Shown piece after piece: positions 26,995-35,603 of a stretch of DNA of 64,000 nt. Location: contig CP065367.1 of NCBI GenBank assembly GCA_023206055.1, forward strand, positions 1,853,637 through 1,917,636. Direction: 5' to 3'. The first letter of the stretch is position 1; every line of letters starts with the position of its first letter. The notes beneath the pieces were generated by a model, which was not told the DNA's origin, made no database searches, and saw only the letters and a list, made by a program, of their open reading frames with translations. The stretch comes from Vibrio cyclitrophicus. GTDB lineage: Bacteria > Pseudomonadota > Gammaproteobacteria > Enterobacterales > Vibrionaceae. Position numbers and translations under genes: made by a program.

Positions 26995-28191
26995 TTAAGC
27001 TAGAGCCGTCGTTAAGCTTGTTGTCTCTTCGTGTAACTCTTGTGAGGTGAAGTTATTTGGTTGAATACGCTTCCCGCGGCCATCAAAAATATGTAGGTTG
27101 GATTTATCGATGCTTAATCCGAGTGGCACCGCTTGGCATAGTGTTGTTTCTGGCGTAACGGCAATAAAAGGTTGATCGTTTACACGTCCGTGAACCAGTT
27201 GATTTGGCCCCAGCGGCTCAACCACGCTGATACGCAGTTCAAGAGGTAAGGTGTTCATCATTAAATCGGAACAAACCTCAGAGTGCTCAGGGCGAATACC
27301 AAGCGTTATTTCTGTGTTCTTAACGTGCGCGTACTCTGGCAAGTACATCTGTTGATCGCCGATTTCAAGATAGCCGTCGTCGAGTGTGGCAGGTAAGAAG
27401 TTCATTGCAGGGCTGCCAATGAAGCTCGCGACAAAGGTGCTAGCGGGCTGGTGGTAGACCTCTCTTGGTGTGCCGACTTGTTCAATCTGACCTTTATTGA
27501 GAACCACAATTCTATCTGCTAGCGTCATGGCTTCTACTTGGTCATGAGTCACGTAAACACTGGTCACGCCGAGTTCACGTTGCAGCTTTTTGATTTCTAA
27601 TCGCATATGAGCTCGCAGTGAGGCATCGAGGTTAGACAGAGGTTCATCAAATAGGAACAGTTGCGGGTCGCGTACGATCGCTCGACCCATTGCCACACGT
27701 TGGCGCTGTCCACCAGAGAGTTTGGCTGGTTTGCGATCTAGGTACTCTTCGATTTTAAGTGTCTTGGCGACCTTTTCAATCTTCTCTTCAATCACATGTT
27801 GGCTGACACCTCGGTTCTTTAAACCGTAAGCCAAGTTTTTATACACCGTCATGTGAGGGTAGAGCGCGTAATTCTGAAAGACCATGGCGATGTCGCGCTG
27901 TGCTGGTTTTTCGTTATCAACCCGACGACCACCCAAATGAATCTCGCCGCCAGAGATGCTTTCCAAGCCTGCGATAGAGCGCAGAATCGAAGACTTACCG
28001 CAGCCTGAAGGACCAACCAATACAAGGAACTCGCCCTTATCGATATCAAGTGAGACATCTTTCACTGCTCGATGGCCGTTTTCATACGTTTTCACCAAGT
28101 TCTTGATACCCAGCATAGCGGGCGGCTTGGCCTTGAGTTTATGCCCTCTACCAGCATTCTTGTGAGCTAACGAGTGATTGCGAATAGGCAT
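26995..28191 (-). CDS. ugpC: sn-Glycerol-3-phosphate ABC transporter ATPase UgpC
   Basis: 398 residues from the ATG at 28191, which has GAGG eight bases upstream. The frame is open further, to a GTG at 28299 overlapping ugpE, which would add 36 Asn/Gln-rich residues. The conserved domain begins only at MLGIKNLVKTYENG (ATG at 28116). Motifs: Walker A VGPSGCGKSS, signature LSGGQRQRVAMGRA, Walker B LFLFDEPLSNLD, then a TOBE/MalK-type C-domain. It powers uptake of glycerol 3-phosphate and its diesters. Start choice is uncertain. Confidence 0.92.
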   Translation of the reverse strand: MPIRNHSLAHKNAGRGHKLKAKPPAMLGIKNLVKTYENGHRAVKDVSLDIDKGEFLVLVGPSGCGKSSILRSIAGLESISGGEIHLGGRRVDNEKPAQRDIAMVFQNYALYPHMTVYKNLAYGLKNRGVSQHVIEEKIEKVAKTLKIEEYLDRKPAKLSGGQRQRVAMGRAIVRDPQLFLFDEPLSNLDASLRAHMRLEIKKLQRELGVTSVYVTHDQVEAMTLADRIVVLNKGQIEQVGTPREVYHQPASTFVASFIGSPAMNFLPATLDDGYLEIGDQQMYLPEYAHVKNTEITLGIRPEHSEVCSDLMMNTLPLELRISVVEPLGPNQLVHGRVNDQPFIAVTPETTLCQAVPLGLSIDKSNLHIFDGRGKRIQPNNFTSQELHEETTSLTTALA

Positions 28192-28288
28192 AGAAGTGTC
28201 CTCTGTCTTTTGGGGATAAGTCTGGTGAGACGTCTTATACTCATCGAGTGACTGGATTCGGTTATCATTCATTTGAGTTGTATCGTTA

Positions 28289-29131
28289 TTATTTTTCACT
28301 TTCTACGAGCCCTTTTACAAACCAACGCTGAAATACAACCACCACTAAAACGGGTGGCAACATCGCTAAAATCACCATGGCGAACACATAGTCGTAGCGC
28401 GGTAAACTGGTTTCATTAATGTTATTAAGCACTTGTTTGATGCCCATCACGATGGTGTTGTAGCCCTCATCTGTCGTCATCATGATTGGCCACAGGTATT
28501 GGTTCCAACCCACCACAAACATGATGATGAAGATCGCGGCGATCATGGTTTTAGACAGCGGCAGCAAGATATCGACAAAGAATCGAAACGGGCCTGCGTT
28601 ATCTAGTTGAGCGGCTTCGAGCAGTTCATCGGGAATGGTTTTGAAGAACTGTCTAAAGAAGAATGTTGCGGTGGCAGAGGCGATCAAAGGCAGAATCAAA
28701 CCGGTATAGCTATTGAGCAGCCCAAGCCCTGCAACCACTTCATAAGACGGGATAATACGAACCTCTAGTGGAAGCAGCAGAGTGACGAAAATCAACCAGA
28801 ACCAAGCCGTTGCGTAAGGCAGTCTGAAGTAGACCAAAGCAAACGCAGCCATCATCGAAATGATGATCTTACCGATCGCAAAGCCGAGTCCCATGATCAT
28901 CGAGTTGGCGATCATTTTGCTGGCGGTGACTTCACCACTAAAGCCCATGCTCTTGTTCCAAGCTTCGCTATAGATAGCCACGAAGTTATCGCCCGGTAAC
29001 CACTGCAAGCCTTCGCTGACAATGGTGTTTGGGTTATGGGTCGAACTGGCGAAGATCAGCCAGATTGGGACCAACATAAACAGCATCCCAGCAATTAAAA
29101 TTAGATGGTCAGAGACCTTATTACTTTTCAT
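28289..29131 (-). CDS. ugpE: sn-Glycerol-3-phosphate ABC transporter permease UgpE
   Basis: 280 residues with six membrane segments and the EAA loop DELLEAAQLDNAGPFRFF (about residues 193-210). It is a MalG-type permease subunit that pairs with UgpA. It lies 38 bases after ugpA and directly upstream of ugpC. The usual Ugp gene order confirms the assignment over other sugar permeases. Confidence 0.92.
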   Translation of the reverse strand: MKSNKVSDHLILIAGMLFMLVPIWLIFASSTHNPNTIVSEGLQWLPGDNFVAIYSEAWNKSMGFSGEVTASKMIANSMIMGLGFAIGKIIISMMAAFALVYFRLPYATAWFWLIFVTLLLPLEVRIIPSYEVVAGLGLLNSYTGLILPLIASATATFFFRQFFKTIPDELLEAAQLDNAGPFRFFVDILLPLSKTMIAAIFIIMFVVGWNQYLWPIMMTTDEGYNTIVMGIKQVLNNINETSLPRYDYVFAMVILAMLPPVLVVVVFQRWFVKGLVESEK

Positions 29132-29169
29132 GAATAACTCCTGTCGCGTTAAAACCTAGCCGTGATGGG

Positions 29170-30102
29170 CTAGTAATGAACACGCTTTTCAACAACACGA
29201 AACTGGATAAACGTGAGCGTCAGTACCAACAGCAACAACACAACCGATTGTGCCGAACTGCCACCCAAATCTGCGCCAACAAAACCATCGCGATACACCT
29301 TGTACACTAGCGAGGTTGTGCCTCCGCCCGGGCCGCCATTGGTCATGGTGTCTATCACGCCAAAGGTTTCAAAGAACGAGTAGGTGAGGTTGATGACCAA
29401 CAGGAAAAATCCCGTTGGTGCGAGTAGCGGGAAGGTAATGGTCCAGAAGCGTTTTGAATCGCTGACACAATCCAACATCGCCGCTTCTTTTACCGCGTAC
29501 GAGATTGATTGAAGACCAGCCAGAAAGTAGATGAAATTCACCGAGACTTGCTTCCACACCGACACCAATATCAGAGCGAACGTGGCATCCACAGGATCGG
29601 TTTGGAAACTGAAATCCCAACCCACCACCGCAAATATCTCCGTGAACACGCCAATGTGCGGGTTAAACAGGAAAGCACCGATAACACCTGCGATCGCGGG
29701 AGCCACGGCATATACCCAAGTGAGAGTGACTTTGTAAGTCCCTTGGCCATGAATGATGTTGTCGGCTTTTACGGCGAGCAGCAGCGCCAACGCTAGCGAT
29801 AAGAAAGACACCACGATCGCGAACATTAGAGTGAAGCCAATCGAGCTTAGGTACTCACTCGATTCGAATAACATTTGATAGTTCTCAAACCACACGAAAA
29901 GCGAAGATGTGCCCCAAGGGTCTTCCAGCATAAAGGAGAGATACACCGCCTTTGCCGCCGGATAGATAAAGAAAACCGCGATGATGAGTATCTGAGGCGC
30001 CAAAAATAAGTAAGGCAGTGGAGAGTGAAAAAATTGCTGACGTCGTTCCACAGGGTAGTCCCCAAATGAGTGGCTTGAACCACTGTTAGTTACCGTAACC
30101 AC
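29170..30102 (-). CDS. ugpA: sn-Glycerol-3-phosphate ABC transporter permease UgpA
   Basis: 310 residues from a GTG start. About 35 N-terminal residues precede the first membrane segment (LFLAPQILIIAVFFIYP). The EAA loop is AVKEAAMLDCVSDSKRFW and the C-terminal part has the MalF-type NGGPGGGT segment. It forms the membrane channel with UgpE. The 240-base gap from ugpB carries a hairpin and a tandem repeat. Confidence 0.92.
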   Translation of the reverse strand: MVTVTNSGSSHSFGDYPVERRQQFFHSPLPYLFLAPQILIIAVFFIYPAAKAVYLSFMLEDPWGTSSLFVWFENYQMLFESSEYLSSIGFTLMFAIVVSFLSLALALLLAVKADNIIHGQGTYKVTLTWVYAVAPAIAGVIGAFLFNPHIGVFTEIFAVVGWDFSFQTDPVDATFALILVSVWKQVSVNFIYFLAGLQSISYAVKEAAMLDCVSDSKRFWTITFPLLAPTGFFLLVINLTYSFFETFGVIDTMTNGGPGGGTTSLVYKVYRDGFVGADLGGSSAQSVVLLLLVLTLTFIQFRVVEKRVHY

Positions 30103-30260
30103 TCGCGCTATAACAAGACATGCTTCCAGTTGAGTTGTAGTTTTTGGAGCAAGAAATGGCGTGAGTGAAGAATCTCCTCACGACTCGTCATCCCTCTATT
30201 GATTCAAAGTGACGGACAAGTAGTGAGGAGCAATGAACTGCTTTGTTTCGCTAAGTTTTA

Positions 30261-30275
30261 AGCGGTTGAACCGCT
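30261..30275 (-). other. Stem-loop between ugpB and ugpA
   Basis: A perfect 7-bp inverted repeat AGCGGTT-G-AACCGCT in the ugpB-ugpA gap. There is no T-run on the transcribed strand. As in other binding-protein operons it may stabilise the ugpB mRNA; this is inferred from position. Confidence 0.5.
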
Positions 30276-30297
30276 CTATTTCATTAATAGATCCAGT

Positions 30298-30338
30298 CCA
30301 TAAACAGAGCTAGCCCATAAACAGAGCTAGCCCATAAA
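30298..30338 (+). repeat. 17-bp tandem repeat after ugpB
   Basis: The unit CCATAAACAGAGCTAGC occurs at 30298 and 30315 with a partial third copy at 30332. It lies 6 bases beyond the ugpB stop. Function not known; it looks like a local duplication. Confidence 0.85.
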
Positions 30339-30343
30339 GCGAT

Positions 30344-31636
30344 TTAGTTCATGGTGCGAGCGAAGCGTTTTAGTAGCTTGCTGCTTTCATCTTCTACTTT
30401 GTCTAGGCTGTTCTCGACGCTAGAACGATCAGCGAAGATGTTGTCGAACTCACGATGCATCACTTCACGAATCTGAGGGTAGTAACCTAAGCGATAACCC
30501 TTAGTCCATTCGCCTGATTGTAGGCTCAATTGTTTAACGCCCACTTCTGCGTCTGGTTGTTCTTTGTAGTAGCCAGACTCTTTCGCTAGGTCATAAGCTG
30601 CTGTCGTTACCGGAACGTAGCCCGTGGTTTTGTGCCAGTAGACTTGAGTTTCAGGCTTGGTCAGGTAATCAAAGAACGCCGCGACACCTTTGTCTTGTTG
30701 TTGGTCGTGGCCATTCAGCGCAAACAATGCTGCGCCACCAATGAAGGTTAAGCCTGCATCTGGGTTAACTGATTTCCAATAAGGAAGGTAGGTAGTACCC
30801 AGTTCGAAAGGTACTCGGTTACGTAAGCCACCGAATGAACCAGACGAACCCATCCACATTGCCACTTCTTGGCGTTCGAAAGGTGTTTGGTTTGCATCCC
30901 AGTCGCTGCCGTAATACTTGTAGTAACCTAAATCTGACCACTCTTTCATTTTGCTGACGTGCATCATCATGTCTTTGGTGTTGAACATCAGTTTGGTCGA
31001 TAAGCCGTCGTAGCCGTTGTTTTGGTCAGCTACCGGCAGGTTATGACGAGACTTAAAGTTCTCGAACATGATCCACGGTGTCAGAGATTGAGAAAAGGCA
31101 ATGTGACCTTCTGCTTTTAGCTTCTTAGCAACCACTTCGAGTTCTTCGTAAGTTTTAGGCGCCTCTGCTCTCACTTCTGCAAGAAGGTCTTTGTTGTAGT
31201 AAAGAACAGGCGTCGAGCTGTTGAAAGGCATGCCGACCATCTTGCCTTGGTTGTCGGCATAGAAGTTACGAACACCCGCTAGGTAATCATTTGAATCAAA
31301 GCTGTAGCCCGACTCAACCAGAATATCCTGTACTGGTTTCGCGACACCTTTGGCGTTCATGATGGTGGCTGCACCCGCATCGAAGACTTGCAAAATGTTT
31401 GGTGCTTCGCCTGCTCGGTAGGCCGCGATACCCGCTGTTAAGGTCTCTGTGTATGACCCTTTGTAGATTGGCGTGATCTCGTAATCATCTTGTGACGTGT
31501 TAAAGTCAGTCGCAATTTTGTTGACGGTTTCTCCAAGTTGGCCGCCCATTGCGTGCCACCAAGTGACTTGAGTCGTTGCGAACGCTGGCATTGCTGCTGT
31601 TGCAGAAAGAACGCCTGCCAAAATTAGCTTATTCAT
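30344..31636 (-). CDS. ugpB: sn-Glycerol-3-phosphate periplasmic binding protein UgpB
   Basis: 430 residues from the ATG at 31636, which has AAGGAAAAG upstream and opens a clean signal peptide (MNKLILAGVLSATAAMPAFA). A frame extending to 31762 adds 42 residues with no support. The mature part is a family-1 extracellular solute-binding protein starting TTQVTWWHAMGGQLGE, the UgpB pattern. It is the first gene of ugpBAECQ, a phosphate-starvation-type system in other bacteria. Confidence 0.93.
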   Translation of the reverse strand: MNKLILAGVLSATAAMPAFATTQVTWWHAMGGQLGETVNKIATDFNTSQDDYEITPIYKGSYTETLTAGIAAYRAGEAPNILQVFDAGAATIMNAKGVAKPVQDILVESGYSFDSNDYLAGVRNFYADNQGKMVGMPFNSSTPVLYYNKDLLAEVRAEAPKTYEELEVVAKKLKAEGHIAFSQSLTPWIMFENFKSRHNLPVADQNNGYDGLSTKLMFNTKDMMMHVSKMKEWSDLGYYKYYGSDWDANQTPFERQEVAMWMGSSGSFGGLRNRVPFELGTTYLPYWKSVNPDAGLTFIGGAALFALNGHDQQQDKGVAAFFDYLTKPETQVYWHKTTGYVPVTTAAYDLAKESGYYKEQPDAEVGVKQLSLQSGEWTKGYRLGYYPQIREVMHREFDNIFADRSSVENSLDKVEDESSKLLKRFARTMN

Positions 31637-31868
31637 CTTCTTTTCCTTTTGGATGAAATCTATGTAGGGGTATTGAGTCAGAGTGTTAACGAGACGGTAG
31701 GGGTGTCGTTTTAAGCTATCTTGCACAGGACGTATTTCACTTACGTGGCTAAACCGTTTCACTGCTATGAAAGATTCATTTCGATTTTATTTAAGGGGAA
31801 GGTTATTGATGGTTTTGATATTTAATGCGTGCGGTTTTTAAGAGGTTTGTTGTTCAATATTTGTTCAA

Positions 31869-31893
31869 TAAAAAAACCTCTCGAATGAGAGGC
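31869..31893 (-). terminator. Terminator after the 2OG-Fe(II) oxygenase gene
   Basis: Stem CCTCTC / GAGAGG with loop GAAT, followed on the - strand by eight T. Confidence 0.88.
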
Positions 31894-31930
31894 TTTGAAT
31901 GAGCTAGAGCTTGTAACAATCTGCTTTGTT

Positions 31931-32533
31931 TTAGTGTGCGATATCGAGTTGGTTGTCTTTCACGCCGTTAATACGGAACCAACCAGCAATACTGAATCGC
32001 TCTGTGTTTGTCGGCAGTACCTCGTGTGGGAACTGTTCAGACAAGAACACAAATAAGCGGCCTGACTTTGGTGGAATGGTCGCGATGTGATTGTCTTTCA
32101 GGTCGTAAACCACAAGCTCACCTGCGTCTTCCTCAGACCATTCGTCATTCATGTAGAACACAGTGGTCAGGCGGCGGTTCTCATTGCCTTTAAAGCAGTC
32201 TAAGTGCTTCTGGTAGAAGTCACCTTTTTCGTATTTCGCGAAGTGCGCTTCGTATTCAAACAAACCTAAAAAGAACGCTTGGTTTGCTTCTAAACGAATT
32301 TGTTCCATTTTGTCTAGGAACAGAGATGCTGGTTCGCCCATGTCACGGCGTACCCACTGAATTTTGTCACTACGAATCGTCGCTTCTCGCGCTACGTCAT
32401 CGTTACGGCCAATCCTAGCCTTTTTCCAGTTCTCTGGAATGCAATCCCTCAATGCCACCACTTCTTCTTGAGTTAAGAAGTCATCCCAAACGAAATAACC
32501 TTGGGTAGAAAGAGCATCGATTAATTGGTTCAT
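31931..32533 (-). CDS. 2-oxoglutarate/Fe(II)-dependent dioxygenase, prolyl-hydroxylase-like
   Basis: 200 residues from the ATG at 32533 (a GTG at 32542 would add three). The iron facial triad is H-x-D in QKHLDCF and the later His in FPHEVLP; the 2OG-binding Arg is in ERFSIAGWFR. These lie at about residues 110, 112, 170 and 179. This is the P4Hc / SM-20-like type that hydroxylates proteins or small molecules in the cytoplasm. The substrate is unknown. Single gene with its own terminator. Confidence 0.87.
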   Translation of the reverse strand: MNQLIDALSTQGYFVWDDFLTQEEVVALRDCIPENWKKARIGRNDDVAREATIRSDKIQWVRRDMGEPASLFLDKMEQIRLEANQAFFLGLFEYEAHFAKYEKGDFYQKHLDCFKGNENRRLTTVFYMNDEWSEEDAGELVVYDLKDNHIATIPPKSGRLFVFLSEQFPHEVLPTNTERFSIAGWFRINGVKDNQLDIAH

Positions 32534-32744
32534 GTATAGCACTCAGACAATAAATTAGAGGCGCATATATAGTCCTAATAACTCAGGTCAACAAATCACA
32601 TGTTTTGTCGTCACGATAAATGGTCTTGGCAGCTTGAATCGCAAGGCCTATAGAGCAAGGTTTACGGCAATGAGGGCATTCGATAATGCTGAAAAATATC
32701 GGATGAAATAGATGAGCATCTTTGGAATGTGTTCCCATTGTTCT

Positions 32745-32782
32745 GAGTTGAGTTGAGTTGAGTTGAGTTGAGTTGAGCTGAG
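32745..32782 (+). repeat. Pentanucleotide microsatellite (GAGTT)6
   Basis: Six perfect GAGTT units (32745-32774), then GAGCT and GAG. It lies 140-180 bases before the metallo-beta-lactamase-fold gene at 32923, in a position where length changes could alter upstream promoter spacing. Confidence 0.95.
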
Positions 32783-32922
32783 AAACGTTGTGGATACCAA
32801 TAGAAATCTTGATTCGAGTTCTCTATCCGGTTTCAGGTTGTTGTTTTAACAAAATGATCACAATTGAAATTGGATTTGCTATGGTATAGGTCTGACCAGT
32901 TGGTTTATCACAAGGAGTAGGT

Positions 32923-33711
32923 TTGCAGCTGCATACCATTAAAGGTTACATCCAAGACATCTACTTGGTGGAGTACCCAGACAAATTACTGTTGCTTGAT
33001 GGCGCATGTCGAGCTGACATTCCGCATTTGAAAGCTTTCATCGAAATAGAACTTATGCGTGATTTTGCTGATCTCCATACGGTTGTGGTTACACACATGC
33101 ATCCCGATCACGCAGGGGCAGCCCACAAACTCAGAAAGCTCACGAATTGTAATTTGGTTGCAGCAAATCGAGATAAGGATTGGTACCACGGCATCGATGG
33201 CATATTGATGCATTTGACCGATCTAGCATTGGCACGATGGATGGCGAATCGATTGGGCAGGCCCAAAGCAAACCTATGGTATTCAAGAAAGTTGAAGCCG
33301 GACTACAAGCTGTCAGATGGTGATAGCATTCCGGGTTTTGATGATTGGTTGGTTCTGGAAACGCCAGGCCATACCGATAGAGATCTTTCTGTCTATTGCC
33401 CATCACACAGTGTCGCCTATGTGGCGGACTTAATGGTCGAGGTCAAAAAGAAGCTGATTCCGCCTTTTCCAATTTTTCATCCTAACAAGTATCGAGAGTC
33501 GGTATCTCGTATTTATGACATGCAGCTCGACACCTTGCTGGTGGCGCATGGGGGACAAGTGAATTTGAGTGAGCAAGCGTTTGAACATCTGCTGATGAGT
33601 GCGCCAAGAAGGCCAGTGACACATTGGCGAGTGACTAAAATCAAACTCAAAGGTTTGGTTAAATCTGTTTGGCGGTTTGGGTTTAAAGAGAAAAAAAATC
33701 GCCATAAATAA
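32923..33711 (+). CDS. Metallo-beta-lactamase-fold hydrolase
   Basis: 262 residues from a TTG start, supported by AAGGAG five bases upstream. The metal motif is H58-M-H60-P-D62-H63, with further ligands in ETPGHTDRD and at VAHGG. It has no signal peptide and ends in a strongly basic tail (KEKKNRHK). The fold covers glyoxalase II-like thioesterases, lactonases and nucleases; sequence alone does not decide. Single gene on the + strand. Confidence 0.82.
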   Translation: MQLHTIKGYIQDIYLVEYPDKLLLLDGACRADIPHLKAFIEIELMRDFADLHTVVVTHMHPDHAGAAHKLRKLTNCNLVAANRDKDWYHGIDGILMHLTDLALARWMANRLGRPKANLWYSRKLKPDYKLSDGDSIPGFDDWLVLETPGHTDRDLSVYCPSHSVAYVADLMVEVKKKLIPPFPIFHPNKYRESVSRIYDMQLDTLLVAHGGQVNLSEQAFEHLLMSAPRRPVTHWRVTKIKLKGLVKSVWRFGFKEKKNRHK

Positions 33712-33737
33712 AAAAGGCCAGTCTCAAAGACTGGCCT
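33711..33737 (-). terminator. Terminator for the rimK / retropepsin operon
   Basis: A 10-bp perfect stem AGGCCAGTCT / AGACTGGCCT with loop CAA. On the - strand it is followed by a run of T. On the + strand only CTATTATT follows, so it is weaker for the hydrolase gene. Confidence 0.85.
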
Positions 33738-33786
33738 CTATTATTATGCGTTGTTGACTCACTATTTGAGCTGTGGAGCAGTTCAA

Positions 33787-34215
33787 TTAGTGAGAAATTA
33801 GAAATTCGCCCGCTGGGTCAACAATCACTTTGTCACTCATGCCTTGACGACCAAGCAACATCATATAAGTCATATCCTGACGGTTGCTTAGTGTGATATC
33901 GATAGGCCATTCCTGACCCCCAATTTTTAGCATGGTTTCAATCACACAACGGTGTTCAACTTCGCCGTTCGATGATTTGATTCTTTTACTCGTTTTCAGC
34001 TTCGCCTTGCAGCGCACAGTCTCTTCTAGGTGGTAAACGTCTGGGTGAAGATCGAACTCAACGAAGTTTTCACCGTCTGTTTTTACACATAGTAGATTGT
34101 CTACGTGCAGAGAAGAGGTTTGAGCCCCTGTATCAACACGCGTATGTAGTCCAGTTATCCCTAACTCTGGTAAGCAAAGTGCTTCTGTATTCCCTATGAT
34201 CATTTTATTGTTCAT
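33787..34215 (-). CDS. Retropepsin-like aspartic protease family protein (RimB-type, annotated elsewhere as ATP-dependent zinc protease)
   Basis: 142 residues from the ATG at 34215, which has GGA upstream; an ATG at 34230 is also in frame. The family signature RVDTGAQTSSLHVDNL holds the D-T-G active-site triad, and WPIDITLSNRQDMTYMMLLGR closes the domain. It follows rimK by about 30 bases on the same strand. In pseudomonads a protein of this family acts with RimK on the C-terminal glutamate tail of ribosomal protein S6; a similar role is inferred here. Confidence 0.85.
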   Translation of the reverse strand: MNNKMIIGNTEALCLPELGITGLHTRVDTGAQTSSLHVDNLLCVKTDGENFVEFDLHPDVYHLEETVRCKAKLKTSKRIKSSNGEVEHRCVIETMLKIGGQEWPIDITLSNRQDMTYMMLLGRQGMSDKVIVDPAGEFLISH

Positions 34216-34247
34216 ATTTTTTCCAATCATGAGTAAACGGCGTTTAA

Positions 34248-35153
34248 TCAGCCTTTGCCACGAGTACGGTTAGCGTTTGGTTTTGCATTTTTTTCAATGA
34301 ACTCGAAAATCATGTCTGCCACATCTTTGCCTGTTGATTTCTCGATACCTTCTAGGCCTGGAGAAGAGTTCACTTCCATTACAACAGGGCCATTCTTAGA
34401 TTGTAGAATATCGACACCACATAGGTTTAAACCCATGATTTTAGCTGCATTGATCGCTGTAGCGCGCTCTTCTTTGGTTAGTTTAACCAATTGAGCTGTA
34501 CCGCCACGGTGCAGGTTAGAGCGGAATTCACCCTCACCAGCTTGGCGTTTCATTGCTGCAATAACCTTGTTACCCACAACAAAACAACGGATGTCTGCGC
34601 CATTAGCTTCTTCAATGAACTCTTGAACCAAGATGTTCGCTTTTAGGCCCATGAATGCTTCGATAACGCTTTCAGCTGCTTTGTTTGTTTCTGCTAGAAC
34701 CACGCCGATACCTTGAGTACCTTCAAGAAGCTTGATAACCAGTGGCGCACCACCTACGTTTTTGATCAAGTCTTGAATTTTGTCTGGGCGGCTAGCGAAA
34801 CCTGTTTTTGGTAAGCCAATACCTTTACGAGACAATAATTGTAGTGAGCGCAGTTTGTCACGAGAACGACTGATTGCTACTGACTCATTGATACAAAAAG
34901 TGCCCATCATTTCGAATTGACGAACAACCGCAGTGCCGTAAAAGGTAATGGAAGCGCCAATACGTGGAATAACAGCATCGTATTGAGGTAGCTCTTCACC
35001 CATGTAGCGAATCTTCGGATTGTTACTCGCGATATCTATATCACAGTGCAGCGTGTCGATAACATCGACCTGGTGACCACGAGCTTCTCCTGCCGCTTTT
35101 AAGCGAGAAGTAGAGTATAGATTTTCGTTGCGAGAAAGAATTGCGATACGCAT
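34248..35153 (-). CDS. rimK: ATP-grasp glutamate ligase RimK (ribosomal protein S6 modification)
   Basis: 301 residues, the normal RimK length. The opening MRIAILSRNENLYSTSRLKAA, the ATP-grasp core (APLVIKLLEGTQGIGVVLAE) and metal-binding end (GPVVMEVNSSPGLEGIEKSTG) are diagnostic. It adds glutamates to the C-terminus of ribosomal protein S6. First gene of a two-gene operon with the retropepsin-like protein. Confidence 0.95.
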   Translation of the reverse strand: MRIAILSRNENLYSTSRLKAAGEARGHQVDVIDTLHCDIDIASNNPKIRYMGEELPQYDAVIPRIGASITFYGTAVVRQFEMMGTFCINESVAISRSRDKLRSLQLLSRKGIGLPKTGFASRPDKIQDLIKNVGGAPLVIKLLEGTQGIGVVLAETNKAAESVIEAFMGLKANILVQEFIEEANGADIRCFVVGNKVIAAMKRQAGEGEFRSNLHRGGTAQLVKLTKEERATAINAAKIMGLNLCGVDILQSKNGPVVMEVNSSPGLEGIEKSTGKDVADMIFEFIEKNAKPNANRTRGKG

Positions 35154-35363
35154 GGCGTTTCCTTAGTTAATACCTGATTGGTAACTGCAAATAAATTAGT
35201 TGTTAGCTGAGCTTTCAGTTTTTCTGAGGCTCCTTGCTTGCTTCGGGGCGAACCTTAAGGCTTTTCGTTTAACTAGGAAAACGAATTAAATTTGTCGAGT
35301 CGACAACAGAAATTTATCGTATGTGTGAGTGATTGGTACGGCAGGGTTTAGAGGGCGTTTTGA
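35154..35363. other. rimK upstream region with a 15-bp palindrome
   Basis: The stretch between rimK and the candidate RNA terminator holds no gene I can support. It contains a perfect palindrome TTGTCGA-G-TCGACAA at 35292-35306, about 140 bases upstream of rimK, which could be an operator. A GTTT/AAAC inverted repeat near 35268-35284 is weaker. Confidence 0.5.
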
Positions 35364-35371
35364 ATGGAAAA

Positions 35372-35430
35372 GCGAGTTGAGACCTAACTCATATTGGGGG
35401 TAGGAGCCTATTAGGTTGTACTCAACTCGC
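35372..35430 (-). terminator. Strong stem-loop ending the candidate SgrS-like RNA
   Basis: The outer stem is 10 bp (GCGAGTTGAG / CTCAACTCGC), the inner stem 6 bp (ACCTAA / TTAGGT), with a 4-base bulge TGTA and a 23-base loop. On the - strand it is followed by TTTTCC. The loop carries CTCCTACCCCC, complementary to a Shine-Dalgarno-like sequence. Confidence 0.6.
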
Positions 35431-35454
35431 GTTAACTCGGTGCTTAAAAGTGTA

Positions 35455-35553
35455 CTAATAACGCCAGTTACATAGCTCTATAAGTGTTCGTAGTGCTTCT
35501 CTTTCGAGCTTGCTACAGGTGCTTTTAAGCTTATTAAGATAGTATTTTCTCAT
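35455..35553 (-). CDS. 32-residue peptide, candidate SgrT homologue
   Basis: ATG at 35553 with AGAGAAG about nine bases upstream; stop TAG at 35455. The product starts MRKYYLNKLKSTCSKL and ends IELCNWRY. E. coli SgrT as I recall it starts MRQFYQHYFTATAKL and has a Leu-rich middle followed by W, so the pattern MR-x-[FY]-Y...T-x2-KL is shared. SgrT blocks the glucose transporter PtsG in sugar-phosphate stress. Position (divergent from sgrR) supports this. Similarity is short, so confidence is moderate. Confidence 0.5.
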   Translation of the reverse strand: MRKYYLNKLKSTCSKLEREALRTLIELCNWRY

Positions 35554-35603
35554 GATGATTACTTCTCTTGTATTAGGCTTTGGTGGGAACTCAAAGTTCC
35601 TTG

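Noticed and set aside
31736..31764. TTTCACT repeats 22 bp apart upstream of ugpB, considered as a Pho box
   Set aside because: Pho boxes consist of CTGTCAT-like units at 11-bp spacing. The sequence does not match; phosphate control of ugp remains plausible but unsupported.
35323..35338. GTGTGAGTGATTGGTA resembles the pairing core of E. coli SgrS
   Set aside because: It lies on the + strand, opposite to the candidate RNA, beyond the terminator, and has gaps relative to the known core. Probably chance.
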